Of a DNA stretch of 64,000 nt, positions 11,201 to 19,263 are shown piece by piece (position 1 is the stretch's first letter; each line of letters starts with the position of its first letter). Source of the stretch: Pseudomonas simiae (GTDB lineage Bacteria; Pseudomonadota; Gammaproteobacteria; Pseudomonadales; Pseudomonadaceae); contig NZ_FOKB01000004.1 of assembly GCF_900111895.1 (NCBI RefSeq), forward strand, positions 124,001 to 188,000, given 5' to 3'. Under the pieces are notes generated by a model, which saw only the letters and a list, made by a program, of their open reading frames with translations, was not told where the DNA came from and made no database searches. A program made the translations under genes and the position numbers.

Positions 11201-14200
11201 AACTGGGGCTTAGGTGCTGGCAAGCTCAGTGAGCTTTTAAGCCAACATTTGGCTGATACCCAACAGGTCCCGACCCACCTTCGTCCGGCAGTCACCCGCC
11301 TATTGATGTCCGGTGCAGCGCCACATTTGCTGGTCAAAGACCTACCGTCGACGTTGAAGCTTGGTTCCCCAGAATGGGTCAACTTTTCAAGTGCGGTAAA
11401 TCGAATCGAACTGATAGCCGCCGGTGCCAGCGCGAACATGACTTACCAGCAAGTCATGGACTTTCATAACATCAAGCCCATTTCAGCAGAGGAAAACCGC
11501 CTGCAGGCCGTCGCCCAACTGAACCCAGTGATTGATTGGGCCGTCATCAATAACCATCTTGGGAAAAACAACAACGACGAATATAGCCTCGAGCAGCTGA
11601 ACGACAGCCAGGAAAAACTCAATACTCAGATCAATGAGACCTCGCAAGCCAAACGTTACCTGCGAACCGTCGCCCCCCCAAGCAGAAGGGCCATGGCCCT
11701 GGCGGCATTGAAAGAAAAGTTTGGCGCAAGCATCGATTTTGAGAGGCCGGTTCTATGGGAAAAGGTGGCGGGCGGGATCTTTTCCGGTATTAACGCAAGC
11801 ATCGTCGAGGTCTATGAGGCTGGCCGCCTGGGTGAAAGTTGGAGTACACAACAACCAGGCCTGAACGTCGAAGACCTGCGCAAAAAAGCACACGAGTTGC
11901 CAGATATCAACGCGCAATTCGACAACGCCATCCAGGAAGACTTCACCCCGCGCAGGCGCCATACGATTTCCCTGTTCAAAGACATGCTCAGCAAGTTGCC
12001 GTTGGAGGAGCGCAATAGCCTTAACTTTGGAACGGTGGAACTTCTGCAAGTGGAAGGGACCGCCAGTGGCATCATCATCACATCCGTTTACGAAGGCGTG
12101 AGGCGGGATTTCGCGGTCTATCCGGCAACCGGGCAAATAGTCAGAATTCCCGACATTGATCCATCAACGCCGCTAGACAAAAAAGTCAGCGTGGCTCTCG
12201 ACATGGATGCGCTCAAAAACGGCACGGAGCCCAAACAGGGCGTCACCTGCGATGTTGTATTAAGGGAAAGCGAACAATTTATCCTCAACGAGACCACAGA
12301 CGGTGACAAACGCCCTGAGTTACGTGAAAGGCGCTTCCTTGAACGCAGTGCAAGTGACGCATCTTCCGTTTACGACAGCAACAGAATGGAGGACCTCGCC
12401 AAGGTGCTGGTTGACACGGTCTACCTGCGCAAAAGTACGTTTGTCGGTAGCCACCGTGGATTGCACAATGCAGTTGAACATGGCGTAGAACCCAGCGACT
12501 TCTTCAAAGGCCTCTTACGCGCCATTCCAGGCAGCAGCAGCCTTGAAGATCTTTATCACGGTGAATACGCCAAAGCAGCAGGTGACCTGCTCGTTGATAT
12601 CGCGCTCTATGTGGCTACCGAAGGCGCTGGGAAAATATGGACGCTAGCAAAAACAGGTGCTGCGTGGGCGACGGCCAAGGTCTCTGCCAAGTTTGTCGAA
12701 AAGTTTGGCGCAGATGAAGCCGAGGACATTGCTCTCAAGGATATAACTGCCGCCAGCACCTCGAATTCGATCAACGCATTGAGCCGAATGCAGGAAAGCC
12801 ACCTTGCAGCGCAAACGGCAGATATGGCCGAGGGCAGGGTCATACGTTCCGGCACCCACAACCAAGTCAAGGTCAGCACGGTATTCCAAGACGGTAAATG
12901 GTACGCCTACGACGCCAAGACACAGGCGGCTTATGGCCCCGCCCTGGAAGGGTTTATCTCGGATACATCAGCCCCCCTGCATAAAGAGACTTTCTCCAGT
13001 GGCACTCAAGCCCTGGTCACTGAAAAGCCCCTGGCCGCCGATGCGTACACCCTCCCCCGCGCCAATGGCTTCGACCTGGTCAATGAGGGCAAGGTATACC
13101 GTTACGACGCCAAAAATCCCAGTGTGCTCACGGACTTGGAGTCGGCCGACCACTTTAGGCCCTTGGATAATTTCGAGGCGATCTGTGAGGCGCCGTCCGT
13201 CGGCGGCAGAATCAAACGTGGCGCCAATGACACCTGCTTCTCCAAGATCGTTGAAAACACGCCCAACGAATTGACCCAGGAACTGCAAGCGCTTGAGCAC
13301 GTGCGCTTGTTCCCCTCGCCGTCGAAGTTTCTGAGAAAGGATCAATTTGTCGTCTTCGAACGACGCCGCTACAAAGTGATTGATGGCGAAACGGGGCCAC
13401 ACCTTCACCCGACCTTGGACAAGCAGCCCATCACTTACAAATCGCTGATCACCGGCAGCATCAAACATGATCCACAGTTTGGCTTTTACGTTGGGCAAAC
13501 CAACGAAGCACTGAACCAGGAAACGCGTGTTATCAAGCTCAACAGCATCAGCGATATAAGTGACGACAAGCGCGAAGTTCGTGCGGTCATTGTTCACGGT
13601 CGAACGCCTGGGGACTCCCAAAAATACCTGGTGATCGAGGCGGACACCGCACAGTTTTATTACGCAAAGCTGAATACAGCGTCATCCGGCGAACTCAAAT
13701 TCTTTAAAACCACACCCAACGACATATCGCTCGTCAATGGTTATCGGAATAAATTCAGCATCCGCCAAGGCGTGTCCAGAACACCACTGGATACCGAATT
13801 CATCGCCCTGCCCAAACTGGACTCGGCGCTGGCAGAACTGAAGCGGTCGGGTTACCAGAAAAAAGATGTCGATGAGTTAGGGGCCTTCGTTAAAAACATG
13901 ACGAAGGAGCAACAGCGCGAGGTGCTCTATCAATTGCAACGTAGCGAAGCGATTGGCAAGACGAATATCGCCCTGAAGCCAAATCGAGTAACCGCTTTGA
14001 CAACTCCCGCGAACTACTCGACTTTAACAGCCGAGCAGCAGAACAAATTCCTGGCGCAGCAGGTAAAAGACACGGTGACCCGTTCCATGACGGCCACCGG
14101 GCTAGGCCCAGGCAATCAGATACGCTCAGCATCGGATATTGCGCGCGCAGACGCCGCCAACCAGACCGTCGAATGGTTGCGTCGAAGCATTCCCAGCAGT

Positions 14201-14611
14201 GCGCGGAATCGCTCTGACATAATTTTGAAAGCCGGCGCCGGCAATTGCGGAGAAATGGCCCTGCTGTCGAGGGACATCATCAAAAAGAGCGGTGGCAATG
14301 CCTACGAATGGAAAGCCTCAGACGCTCATGCATTTACCGTGGTAGGCGGCCCGTCCGCGATACCTGCAGGAACAGTCGACTTCTCGGAACCGGAATGGGC
14401 GGATGCCTGGATTGTCGACCCGTGGGCCGGTATTGCCAGCCCCGCTCGGGAGTACACGCAAAAACTGAAAGAGGTCATGACTCAGTGGGAGCGCCATGGC
14501 ATAAAAATAGTCGAGGGCAACAAGCCTATAAGCCCACTGGAAAAGAACTGGATGGATGCTCTTATCGTGAAACCGAAGACCCCCTATCCTCACGGTTATA
14601 TCAACCCCTGA
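8210..14611 (+). CDS. Giant toxin-like protein with C-terminal Cys-His-Asp (papain/transglutaminase-like) domain
   Basis: A 2133-residue protein with no signal peptide. Seen in it: three diverged copies of a ~100-residue module at about 211-306, 413-512 and 655-760, each with an FTxFAxxxGID-like stretch, a G-x-VNG turn and a closing FY; a long helical middle; and a hydrophobic stretch at about 1440-1490 (GDLLVDIALYVATEGAGKIW). The C-terminal domain has C2013 in GAGNCGEMALLS, H2040 in SDAHAFTVVGG and D2070 in WIVDPWAG, the order and context of a papain-fold protease, deamidase or transglutaminase triad. Large pseudomonad proteins of this kind are often labelled membrane-targeted effector-domain toxins. 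That label is recalled, not searched. TTA and ATA codons and a more A/T-rich composition than the mtl genes suggest acquisition. The start is the ATG after an AAGG 10 nt upstream; an internal start at the Met preceding PKHAPQRILD is possible. No chaperone or immunity gene is visible beside it. Confidence 0.72.
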   Translation: MTGVHRVRLATSITPTAPTLQSLHAADEHSVASNVIRLFQARQNRHRDRPQPEYAVDMPKHAPQRILDLLRYTVTDEQPSLAEQISQLIQGAGETLTDERALHNEVERLLNQPSALNPQKTYTQLIDDILQSPARAMPNNGIGFSRVRRELQNAHPAQNAGNTSIQQFANALVEDSDSQLAINFANYLIRIRVDAIPYNPARAVPIAVPPSSTFGLAWNELADALDAEPFKTFAQTKGIDISSLVIKANGDLTGQRNNQTFSFSLAQNPEWAAASSAVLTAARKMRGDITFHDREHAPAEDVASFYLERAPRYNSDDTLIAIDWLMKERNFHSISNTDTYYAAQYAPVQQRQREAKQQVANLPPPQLNRLLAGFEPASVAQKIKDADQALARLSSQAMGKLFGIKIEELPEYSTFNLVRNNLKDVLNGVAFTAFAQEKNLEVSSVRINAADGTLKGTVNGVETTFVLNDLSGWSEVWPQVQLAVERMATGSGDYVFYPSAHSAEVSEVLRFYAEEGPPQNDAPNPGWARRAREGSLRRSAEITQVDGFKALVGTPTDDARSLSVREVQQAVISQLTGKPMNLSPLETLAAAAKVNVPQSDPAPPVNAAPDLDTPEDILARAEGELIDTAHRVMLELKSDPTPPASKKVEPVPANSLFGQWRAYLDKALKSSGFTEWAAKQGIDLSTLRFDPTDRALIGKVNGVEQRFTATDFTKRYPEQHFDVLTPVLTAAEAFTAHGKPITLAQANDSSASFEWLANFYSISTDYDSEAFTRHTELMGRTLAFPTPPENPGKIVSWLNQRKIALGDSNDRHALIHQLKFGNVDNDATTRFTVDPDSSHQPKGTTTLQKFLSDHGWYGATSAAQVDNLLQALQTQIPQAPALGNQWGFLSTDLPLSAEQRSAVGELVKTSIGNHSTLLSFLSSGVSNLSSDPDQALQQLLSSDIALELATHLQTAMKGAATPTSLKQWLLTALVLALDPTAGTQRNRVAGFDFMWPANWGLGAGKLSELLSQHLADTQQVPTHLRPAVTRLLMSGAAPHLLVKDLPSTLKLGSPEWVNFSSAVNRIELIAAGASANMTYQQVMDFHNIKPISAEENRLQAVAQLNPVIDWAVINNHLGKNNNDEYSLEQLNDSQEKLNTQINETSQAKRYLRTVAPPSRRAMALAALKEKFGASIDFERPVLWEKVAGGIFSGINASIVEVYEAGRLGESWSTQQPGLNVEDLRKKAHELPDINAQFDNAIQEDFTPRRRHTISLFKDMLSKLPLEERNSLNFGTVELLQVEGTASGIIITSVYEGVRRDFAVYPATGQIVRIPDIDPSTPLDKKVSVALDMDALKNGTEPKQGVTCDVVLRESEQFILNETTDGDKRPELRERRFLERSASDASSVYDSNRMEDLAKVLVDTVYLRKSTFVGSHRGLHNAVEHGVEPSDFFKGLLRAIPGSSSLEDLYHGEYAKAAGDLLVDIALYVATEGAGKIWTLAKTGAAWATAKVSAKFVEKFGADEAEDIALKDITAASTSNSINALSRMQESHLAAQTADMAEGRVIRSGTHNQVKVSTVFQDGKWYAYDAKTQAAYGPALEGFISDTSAPLHKETFSSGTQALVTEKPLAADAYTLPRANGFDLVNEGKVYRYDAKNPSVLTDLESADHFRPLDNFEAICEAPSVGGRIKRGANDTCFSKIVENTPNELTQELQALEHVRLFPSPSKFLRKDQFVVFERRRYKVIDGETGPHLHPTLDKQPITYKSLITGSIKHDPQFGFYVGQTNEALNQETRVIKLNSISDISDDKREVRAVIVHGRTPGDSQKYLVIEADTAQFYYAKLNTASSGELKFFKTTPNDISLVNGYRNKFSIRQGVSRTPLDTEFIALPKLDSALAELKRSGYQKKDVDELGAFVKNMTKEQQREVLYQLQRSEAIGKTNIALKPNRVTALTTPANYSTLTAEQQNKFLAQQVKDTVTRSMTATGLGPGNQIRSASDIARADAANQTVEWLRRSIPSSARNRSDIILKAGAGNCGEMALLSRDIIKKSGGNAYEWKASDAHAFTVVGGPSAIPAGTVDFSEPEWADAWIVDPWAGIASPAREYTQKLKEVMTQWERHGIKIVEGNKPISPLEKNWMDALIVKPKTPYPHGYINP

Positions 14612-14884
14612 TCCCTCGCCGGGCGAAAAGTGCACGCAATCCGATAGCAGCGCTTTTTTTGCCCAGGCCCGCCGGGCCTATGCCTTCGCCTGAACAATCA
14701 CTGAAACGTTTTACCCAGCCGCGAATGAAGTGCAAAAAAGTATCAGTACCAGTGTTCCCAAGGATTTGTCACATCGCCTTTAGAAGGCTGTAATCAACGC
14801 ACACTCTTCCTGACAACCTGTAGGAAGACACAACAACAATAACTGTCCTTCTGTAGCCCCCTGGGCGCGGAAATGGAGTGCGCG

Positions 14885-16207
14885 ATGAAGTTCACAGCAA
14901 AAGCACTGCTTGCCTCTACCTGCATGATGACCTGCATGACCCTCAGCGCCGTCAGCTTTGGCGCGCAGACCCTGACCATTGCCACCGTCAACAACAGCGA
15001 CATGATCCGCATGCAAAAGCTCTCGAAAACCTTCGAGGCCGAGCACCCGGAGATCAAGCTGAACTGGGTGGTGCTCGAAGAAAACGTGCTGCGCCAGCGC
15101 CTCACCACCGACATCGCCACCCAGGGCGGGCAGTTCGATGTGTTGACCATCGGCATGTACGAAGCTGCACTCTGGGGCGCCAAGGGCTGGCTGGAGCCGA
15201 TGAAGGATCTGCCGGCGTCCTACGACCTCGATGATGTGTTCCCTTCGGTGCGTGACGGTTTGTCCGTCAAGGGCTCGCTGTATGCCCTGCCGTTCTACGC
15301 CGAAAGCTCGATCACCTACTACCGCACCGACCTGTTCAAGGACGCCGGGCTGACCATGCCTGAGCATCCGACCTGGACGCAGATCGGCGAATTCGCCAGC
15401 AAACTCACCGACAAGACCAAAGAGCAATACGGCCTGTGCCTGCGCGGCAAAGCCGGTTGGGGCGAGAACATGGCGCTGATCACCACCCTGGCCAACGGCT
15501 ACGGTGCGCGCTGGTTTGACGAGAAGTGGCAACCGGAATTCAACGGTCCTGAATGGAAAGACGCGCTGAACTTCTACGTCGACAATATGAAGAAATCCGG
15601 CCCGCCGGGTGCTTCCAGCAACGGTTTCAATGAAAACCTGGCGCTGTTCAACAGCGGCAAGTGCGCGATCTGGGTCGATGCCAGCGTGGCCGGCTCATTC
15701 GTCACCGACAAGACCCAAAGCAAAGTGGCTGACCATGTCGGCTTTACCTTTGCCCCCCACGAGAAGACCGACAAAGGCACTTCGTGGCTGTACTCCTGGA
15801 GCCTGGCCATTCCGACCAGCTCCAAGGCCAAGGATGCCGCCAAGGTGTTCACCAGTTGGGCAACCTCCAAGGAATATGGCGAGCTGGTGGCCAAGACCGA
15901 CGGCATTGCCAACGTACCGCCAGGCACGCGCAAATCCACCTACAGCGACGAGTACATGAAGGCCGCGCCGTTTGCCAAGGTGACCCTCGAATCGCTGAAA
16001 GTCGCAGACCCGACCAAGCCGACACTCAAGCCGGTGCCGTATATCGGTATCCAGTTGGTGACCATTCCTGAGTTCCAGGCGATTGGTACCCAGGTCGGCA
16101 AGTTCTTCTCGGGCGCACTGACCGGTCAGCAGACGGTGGATGCAGCATTGACCGCCGCACAGACCACCACCGAGCGTGAAATGAAGCGGGCGGGTTATCC
16201 CAAATAG
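14885..16207 (+). CDS. mtlE: Mannitol/polyol ABC transporter substrate-binding protein MtlE
   Basis: A 440-residue periplasmic binding protein of the extracellular-solute-binding family 1 (SmoE/MtlE type). It has an N-terminal Sec signal (about residues 1-25, ending near VSFGAQT) and then a TLTIATVNNSDMIRMQKL mature start. It captures mannitol, sorbitol and related polyols for the MtlFGK transporter. An upstream in-frame ATG at 14873 is rejected because it overlaps the GGAG ribosome-binding site that sits 6 nt before the ATG at 14885. The operon promoter should lie in 14612-14884, which contains no other gene. Confidence 0.95.
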   Translation: MKFTAKALLASTCMMTCMTLSAVSFGAQTLTIATVNNSDMIRMQKLSKTFEAEHPEIKLNWVVLEENVLRQRLTTDIATQGGQFDVLTIGMYEAALWGAKGWLEPMKDLPASYDLDDVFPSVRDGLSVKGSLYALPFYAESSITYYRTDLFKDAGLTMPEHPTWTQIGEFASKLTDKTKEQYGLCLRGKAGWGENMALITTLANGYGARWFDEKWQPEFNGPEWKDALNFYVDNMKKSGPPGASSNGFNENLALFNSGKCAIWVDASVAGSFVTDKTQSKVADHVGFTFAPHEKTDKGTSWLYSWSLAIPTSSKAKDAAKVFTSWATSKEYGELVAKTDGIANVPPGTRKSTYSDEYMKAAPFAKVTLESLKVADPTKPTLKPVPYIGIQLVTIPEFQAIGTQVGKFFSGALTGQQTVDAALTAAQTTTEREMKRAGYPK

Positions 16208-16244
16208 TCCAGGCTCACCACCATAAATGTGGGAGCAGGGCTTT

Positions 16245-16331
16245 TGTGGGAGCTGGCCTGCCTGCGATGCAGACAACTCGGTCTGTCAGTTACACCGAGA
16301 TGATGCCATCGCAGGCAAGCCAGCTCCCACA
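16245..16331. repeat. REPIN-type inverted repeat between mtlE and mtlF
   Basis: Two inverted arms (GTGGGAGCTGGCCTGCCTGC and its near-complement ending CCAGCTCCCACA) flank a ~45-bp spacer. A partial extra arm (ATGTGGGAGCAGGGC) lies just before it at about 16228. It is the same family as the repeats at 20749, 27130, 27300, 27468, 33884 and 44236. Confidence 0.9.
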
Positions 16332-16384
16332 TTTGATCGCGCTCCGACTCTGGTTCTGCATGTAATCGACTGGCTTTGATCACC

Positions 16385-17278
16385 ATGAATACAACCACAC
16401 CCAAAAACCGCCTGGCCAACCCCGGCTGGTTCCTCGTCAGCCCCTCGGTGGCCTTGCTGCTGCTGTGGATGATCGTGCCGCTTGGCATGACCCTGTACTT
16501 TTCGTTGATCCGCTACAACCTGCTCTACCCCGGCGAAAACGAGTTCGTGGGGCTGGAGAACTTCACCTATTTCATCACCGATTCGGGGTTCCTGCCCGGC
16601 GCCACCAATACCTTACTGCTGGTGGGCAGCGTGCTGCTGATCAGCGTGGTGTTCGGCGTGTTGATCAGTGCCCTGCTGGAGGCCAGTGAGTTCCTCGGCC
16701 GCGGCCTGGTGCGGGTGTTGCTGATTTCGCCGTTCTTCATCATGCCCACCGTCGGTGCGTTGATCTGGAAGAACCTGATTTTCCACCCGGTCTCGGGGAT
16801 TCTCGCCGCCGTCTGGAAGTTCTTCGGCGCCGAGCCGGTGGACTGGCTGGCGCACTACCCATTGCTGTCGATCATCATCATTGTGTCGTGGCAGTGGCTC
16901 CCCTTCGCGATCCTGTTGTTGATGACCGCCATGCAGTCCCTCGACCAGGAACAAAAGGAAGCCGCGCGCCTGGACGGTGCCGGCGCCATCGCGATCTTCT
17001 GGCACCTGACCCTGCCGCACCTGGCCCGCCCGATTGCCGTGGTGGTGATGATCGAGACGATCTTCCTGCTCTCGGTGTTCGCTGAAATCTTCACCACCAC
17101 CAACGGCGGCCCCGGCTACGCCTCGACCAACCTCGCCTACCTGATCTACAACCAGGCGCTGGTGCAGTTCGACGTGGGCATGGCTTCGGCCGGCGGCTTG
17201 ATTGCCGTGGTCATCGCCAATATCGCGGCGATCATCCTGGTGCGGATGATCGGCAAAAACCTGACTGACAAGCCTTGA
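16385..17278 (+). CDS. mtlF: Polyol ABC transporter permease MtlF
   Basis: A 297-residue inner-membrane permease of the MalF/UgpA type with six predicted helices. The EAA signature that contacts the ATPase is near EQKEAARLDGAGAIAIFWHL. The ATG at 16385 was preferred to the TTG two codons upstream. It works with MtlG, MtlE and MtlK to import mannitol, sorbitol and arabitol. It is separated from mtlE by a REPIN, an arrangement that often lets the binding-protein gene be expressed at a higher level than the permeases. Confidence 0.94.
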   Translation: MNTTTPKNRLANPGWFLVSPSVALLLLWMIVPLGMTLYFSLIRYNLLYPGENEFVGLENFTYFITDSGFLPGATNTLLLVGSVLLISVVFGVLISALLEASEFLGRGLVRVLLISPFFIMPTVGALIWKNLIFHPVSGILAAVWKFFGAEPVDWLAHYPLLSIIIIVSWQWLPFAILLLMTAMQSLDQEQKEAARLDGAGAIAIFWHLTLPHLARPIAVVVMIETIFLLSVFAEIFTTTNGGPGYASTNLAYLIYNQALVQFDVGMASAGGLIAVVIANIAAIILVRMIGKNLTDKP

Positions 17279-17288
17279 GGGCCGCGCC

Positions 17289-18119
17289 ATGACGCTTCAA
17301 CAATCCCGCCGCCTGCAAAGCCTGTTGCTCGGCACCCTGGCCTGGGCCATCGCGATCCTGATTTTCTTCCCGGTCTTCTGGATGGTGCTGACCAGCTTCA
17401 AGACCGAAATCGACGCGTTCGCCACGCCGCCGCAGTTCATCTTCACGCCGACGCTGGAGAATTACCTGCACATCAACGAGCGCAGCAACTACTTCAGCTA
17501 TGCGTGGAACTCGGTGCTGATTTCCTTCAGCGCAACGGCGCTTTGCCTACTGATCTCGGTGCCGGCCGCCTACTCCATGGCGTTCTACGAGACCCAGCGC
17601 ACCAAAGGCACGTTGCTGTGGATGCTGTCCACCAAGATGCTGCCACCCGTGGGCGTGCTGATGCCGATCTACCTGCTGGCCAAGAGCTTTGGCCTGCTGG
17701 ATACACGCATTGCGCTGATCATCATCTACACCCTGATCAACCTGCCGATTGTGGTGTGGATGGTTTACACCTACTTCAAGGACATTCCCAAGGACATCCT
17801 CGAAGCCGCCCGCCTGGATGGCGCGACCCTGTGGCAAGAGATGGTCCGCGTACTGTTGCCGATTGCCAAAGGCGGCCTGGCGTCCACCGTATTGCTGTCG
17901 CTGATCCTGTGCTGGAACGAGGCGTTCTGGTCGCTGAACCTGACCTCCTCCAGCGCCGCGCCGTTGACCGCATTGATCGCCTCCTACTCCAGCCCCGAAG
18001 GCTTGTTCTGGGCCAAATTGTCCGCCGTCTCGACCCTGGCCTGCGCACCGATCCTGATCTTTGGCTGGATCAGCCAGAAACAGCTGGTGCGCGGTTTGTC
18101 CTTTGGCGCCGTTAAATAA
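17289..18119 (+). CDS. mtlG: Polyol ABC transporter permease MtlG
   Basis: A 276-residue MalG-type permease with six predicted membrane helices and the EAA loop motif KDILEAARLDGATLWQEMVR. It starts 10 bp after mtlF, with a GAGGG ribosome-binding site that overlaps the mtlF stop region. It pairs with MtlF to form the membrane channel of the mannitol importer. Confidence 0.95.
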   Translation: MTLQQSRRLQSLLLGTLAWAIAILIFFPVFWMVLTSFKTEIDAFATPPQFIFTPTLENYLHINERSNYFSYAWNSVLISFSATALCLLISVPAAYSMAFYETQRTKGTLLWMLSTKMLPPVGVLMPIYLLAKSFGLLDTRIALIIIYTLINLPIVVWMVYTYFKDIPKDILEAARLDGATLWQEMVRVLLPIAKGGLASTVLLSLILCWNEAFWSLNLTSSSAAPLTALIASYSSPEGLFWAKLSAVSTLACAPILIFGWISQKQLVRGLSFGAVK

Positions 18120-18141
18120 TAATTCCTAGCGGAGGCTCATC

Positions 18142-19245
18142 ATGGCCAACCTGAAAATCAAGAATCTGCAAAAAGGCTTCGAAGGCTTCTCGATCATCAA
18201 AGGCATCGACCTGGAAGTGAACGACAAGGAATTCGTGGTGTTCGTCGGCCCGTCGGGCTGCGGTAAATCCACCCTGCTGCGCCTGATCGCCGGCCTGGAA
18301 GAAGTCAGCGAAGGCACCATCGAACTGGATGGCCGCGACATCACCGAAGTGACCCCGGCCAAGCGTGACCTGGCGATGGTGTTCCAGACCTACGCGCTGT
18401 ACCCGCACATGAGCGTGCGCAAGAACATGTCGTTTGCCCTGGACCTGGCCGGTGTCGACAAGAAGCTGGTGGAGAGCAAGGTCAGCGAGGCGGCACGCAT
18501 CCTGGAACTGGGACCGTTGCTGGAGCGCAAGCCCAAGCAGTTGTCCGGTGGCCAGCGCCAGCGTGTGGCCATCGGTCGCGCGATTGTGCGCAACCCGAAG
18601 ATCTTCCTGTTCGACGAACCGCTGTCCAACCTCGACGCCGCCCTGCGCGTACAGATGCGCCTGGAACTGGCGCGCCTGCATAAAGAGCTGCAAGCGACCA
18701 TGATCTACGTGACCCACGACCAGGTTGAAGCCATGACCCTGGCCGACAAGGTGGTGGTGCTGAACAGTGGCCGTATCGAGCAAGTCGGCTCGCCGCTGGA
18801 GTTGTACCACCAGCCAGCCAACCTGTTTGTGGCGGGTTTCCTCGGCACGCCGAAGATGGGTTTCCTCAAGGGCAAAGTCACCCGTGTTGAAAGCCAAAGC
18901 TGCGAAGTGCAGTTGGACGCTGGCACGTTGATCAACCTGCCGCTGAGTGGCGCCACCTTGAGCGTGGGCAGTGCAGTGACCCTGGGCATTCGTCCGGAAC
19001 ATCTGGAAATTGCCTCCCCGGGCCAAACCACCCTGACCGTCACCGCCGACGTCGGCGAACGCCTGGGCAGCGACACCTTCTGCCATGTCATCACCGCCAA
19101 TGGCGAACCGCTGACCATGCGGATTCGCGGCGACATGGCCAGCCAGTACGGCGAGACGCTGCACCTGCACCTGGACCCGGCGCACTGCCATCTGTTCGAC
19201 ACCGACGGTGTTGCCGTGGCCCGCCCACTGCGCGCTGCCGCCTGA
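18142..19245 (+). CDS. mtlK: Polyol ABC transporter ATP-binding protein MtlK
   Basis: A 367-residue MalK-type ATPase. It has Walker A (GPSGCGKST, about residues 37-45), the Q-loop, an LSGGQRQRVAIGRA signature, Walker B (IFLFDEPLSNLD) and the H-loop (YVTHDQVEAM). A C-terminal TOBE/OB regulatory domain follows (about residues 240-367). A strong GGAGG ribosome-binding site lies 7 nt before the ATG. It powers the MtlEFG importer. Confidence 0.96.
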   Translation: MANLKIKNLQKGFEGFSIIKGIDLEVNDKEFVVFVGPSGCGKSTLLRLIAGLEEVSEGTIELDGRDITEVTPAKRDLAMVFQTYALYPHMSVRKNMSFALDLAGVDKKLVESKVSEAARILELGPLLERKPKQLSGGQRQRVAIGRAIVRNPKIFLFDEPLSNLDAALRVQMRLELARLHKELQATMIYVTHDQVEAMTLADKVVVLNSGRIEQVGSPLELYHQPANLFVAGFLGTPKMGFLKGKVTRVESQSCEVQLDAGTLINLPLSGATLSVGSAVTLGIRPEHLEIASPGQTTLTVTADVGERLGSDTFCHVITANGEPLTMRIRGDMASQYGETLHLHLDPAHCHLFDTDGVAVARPLRAAA

Positions 19246-19263
19246 TTTCGCGAGACTTTGCTG

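Noticed and set aside
14665..14679. AGGCCCGCCGGGCCT palindrome after the first giant toxin as a terminator
   Set aside because: The 6-bp stem has only a 3-nt loop and no following T-tract; the T-run present lies before it.
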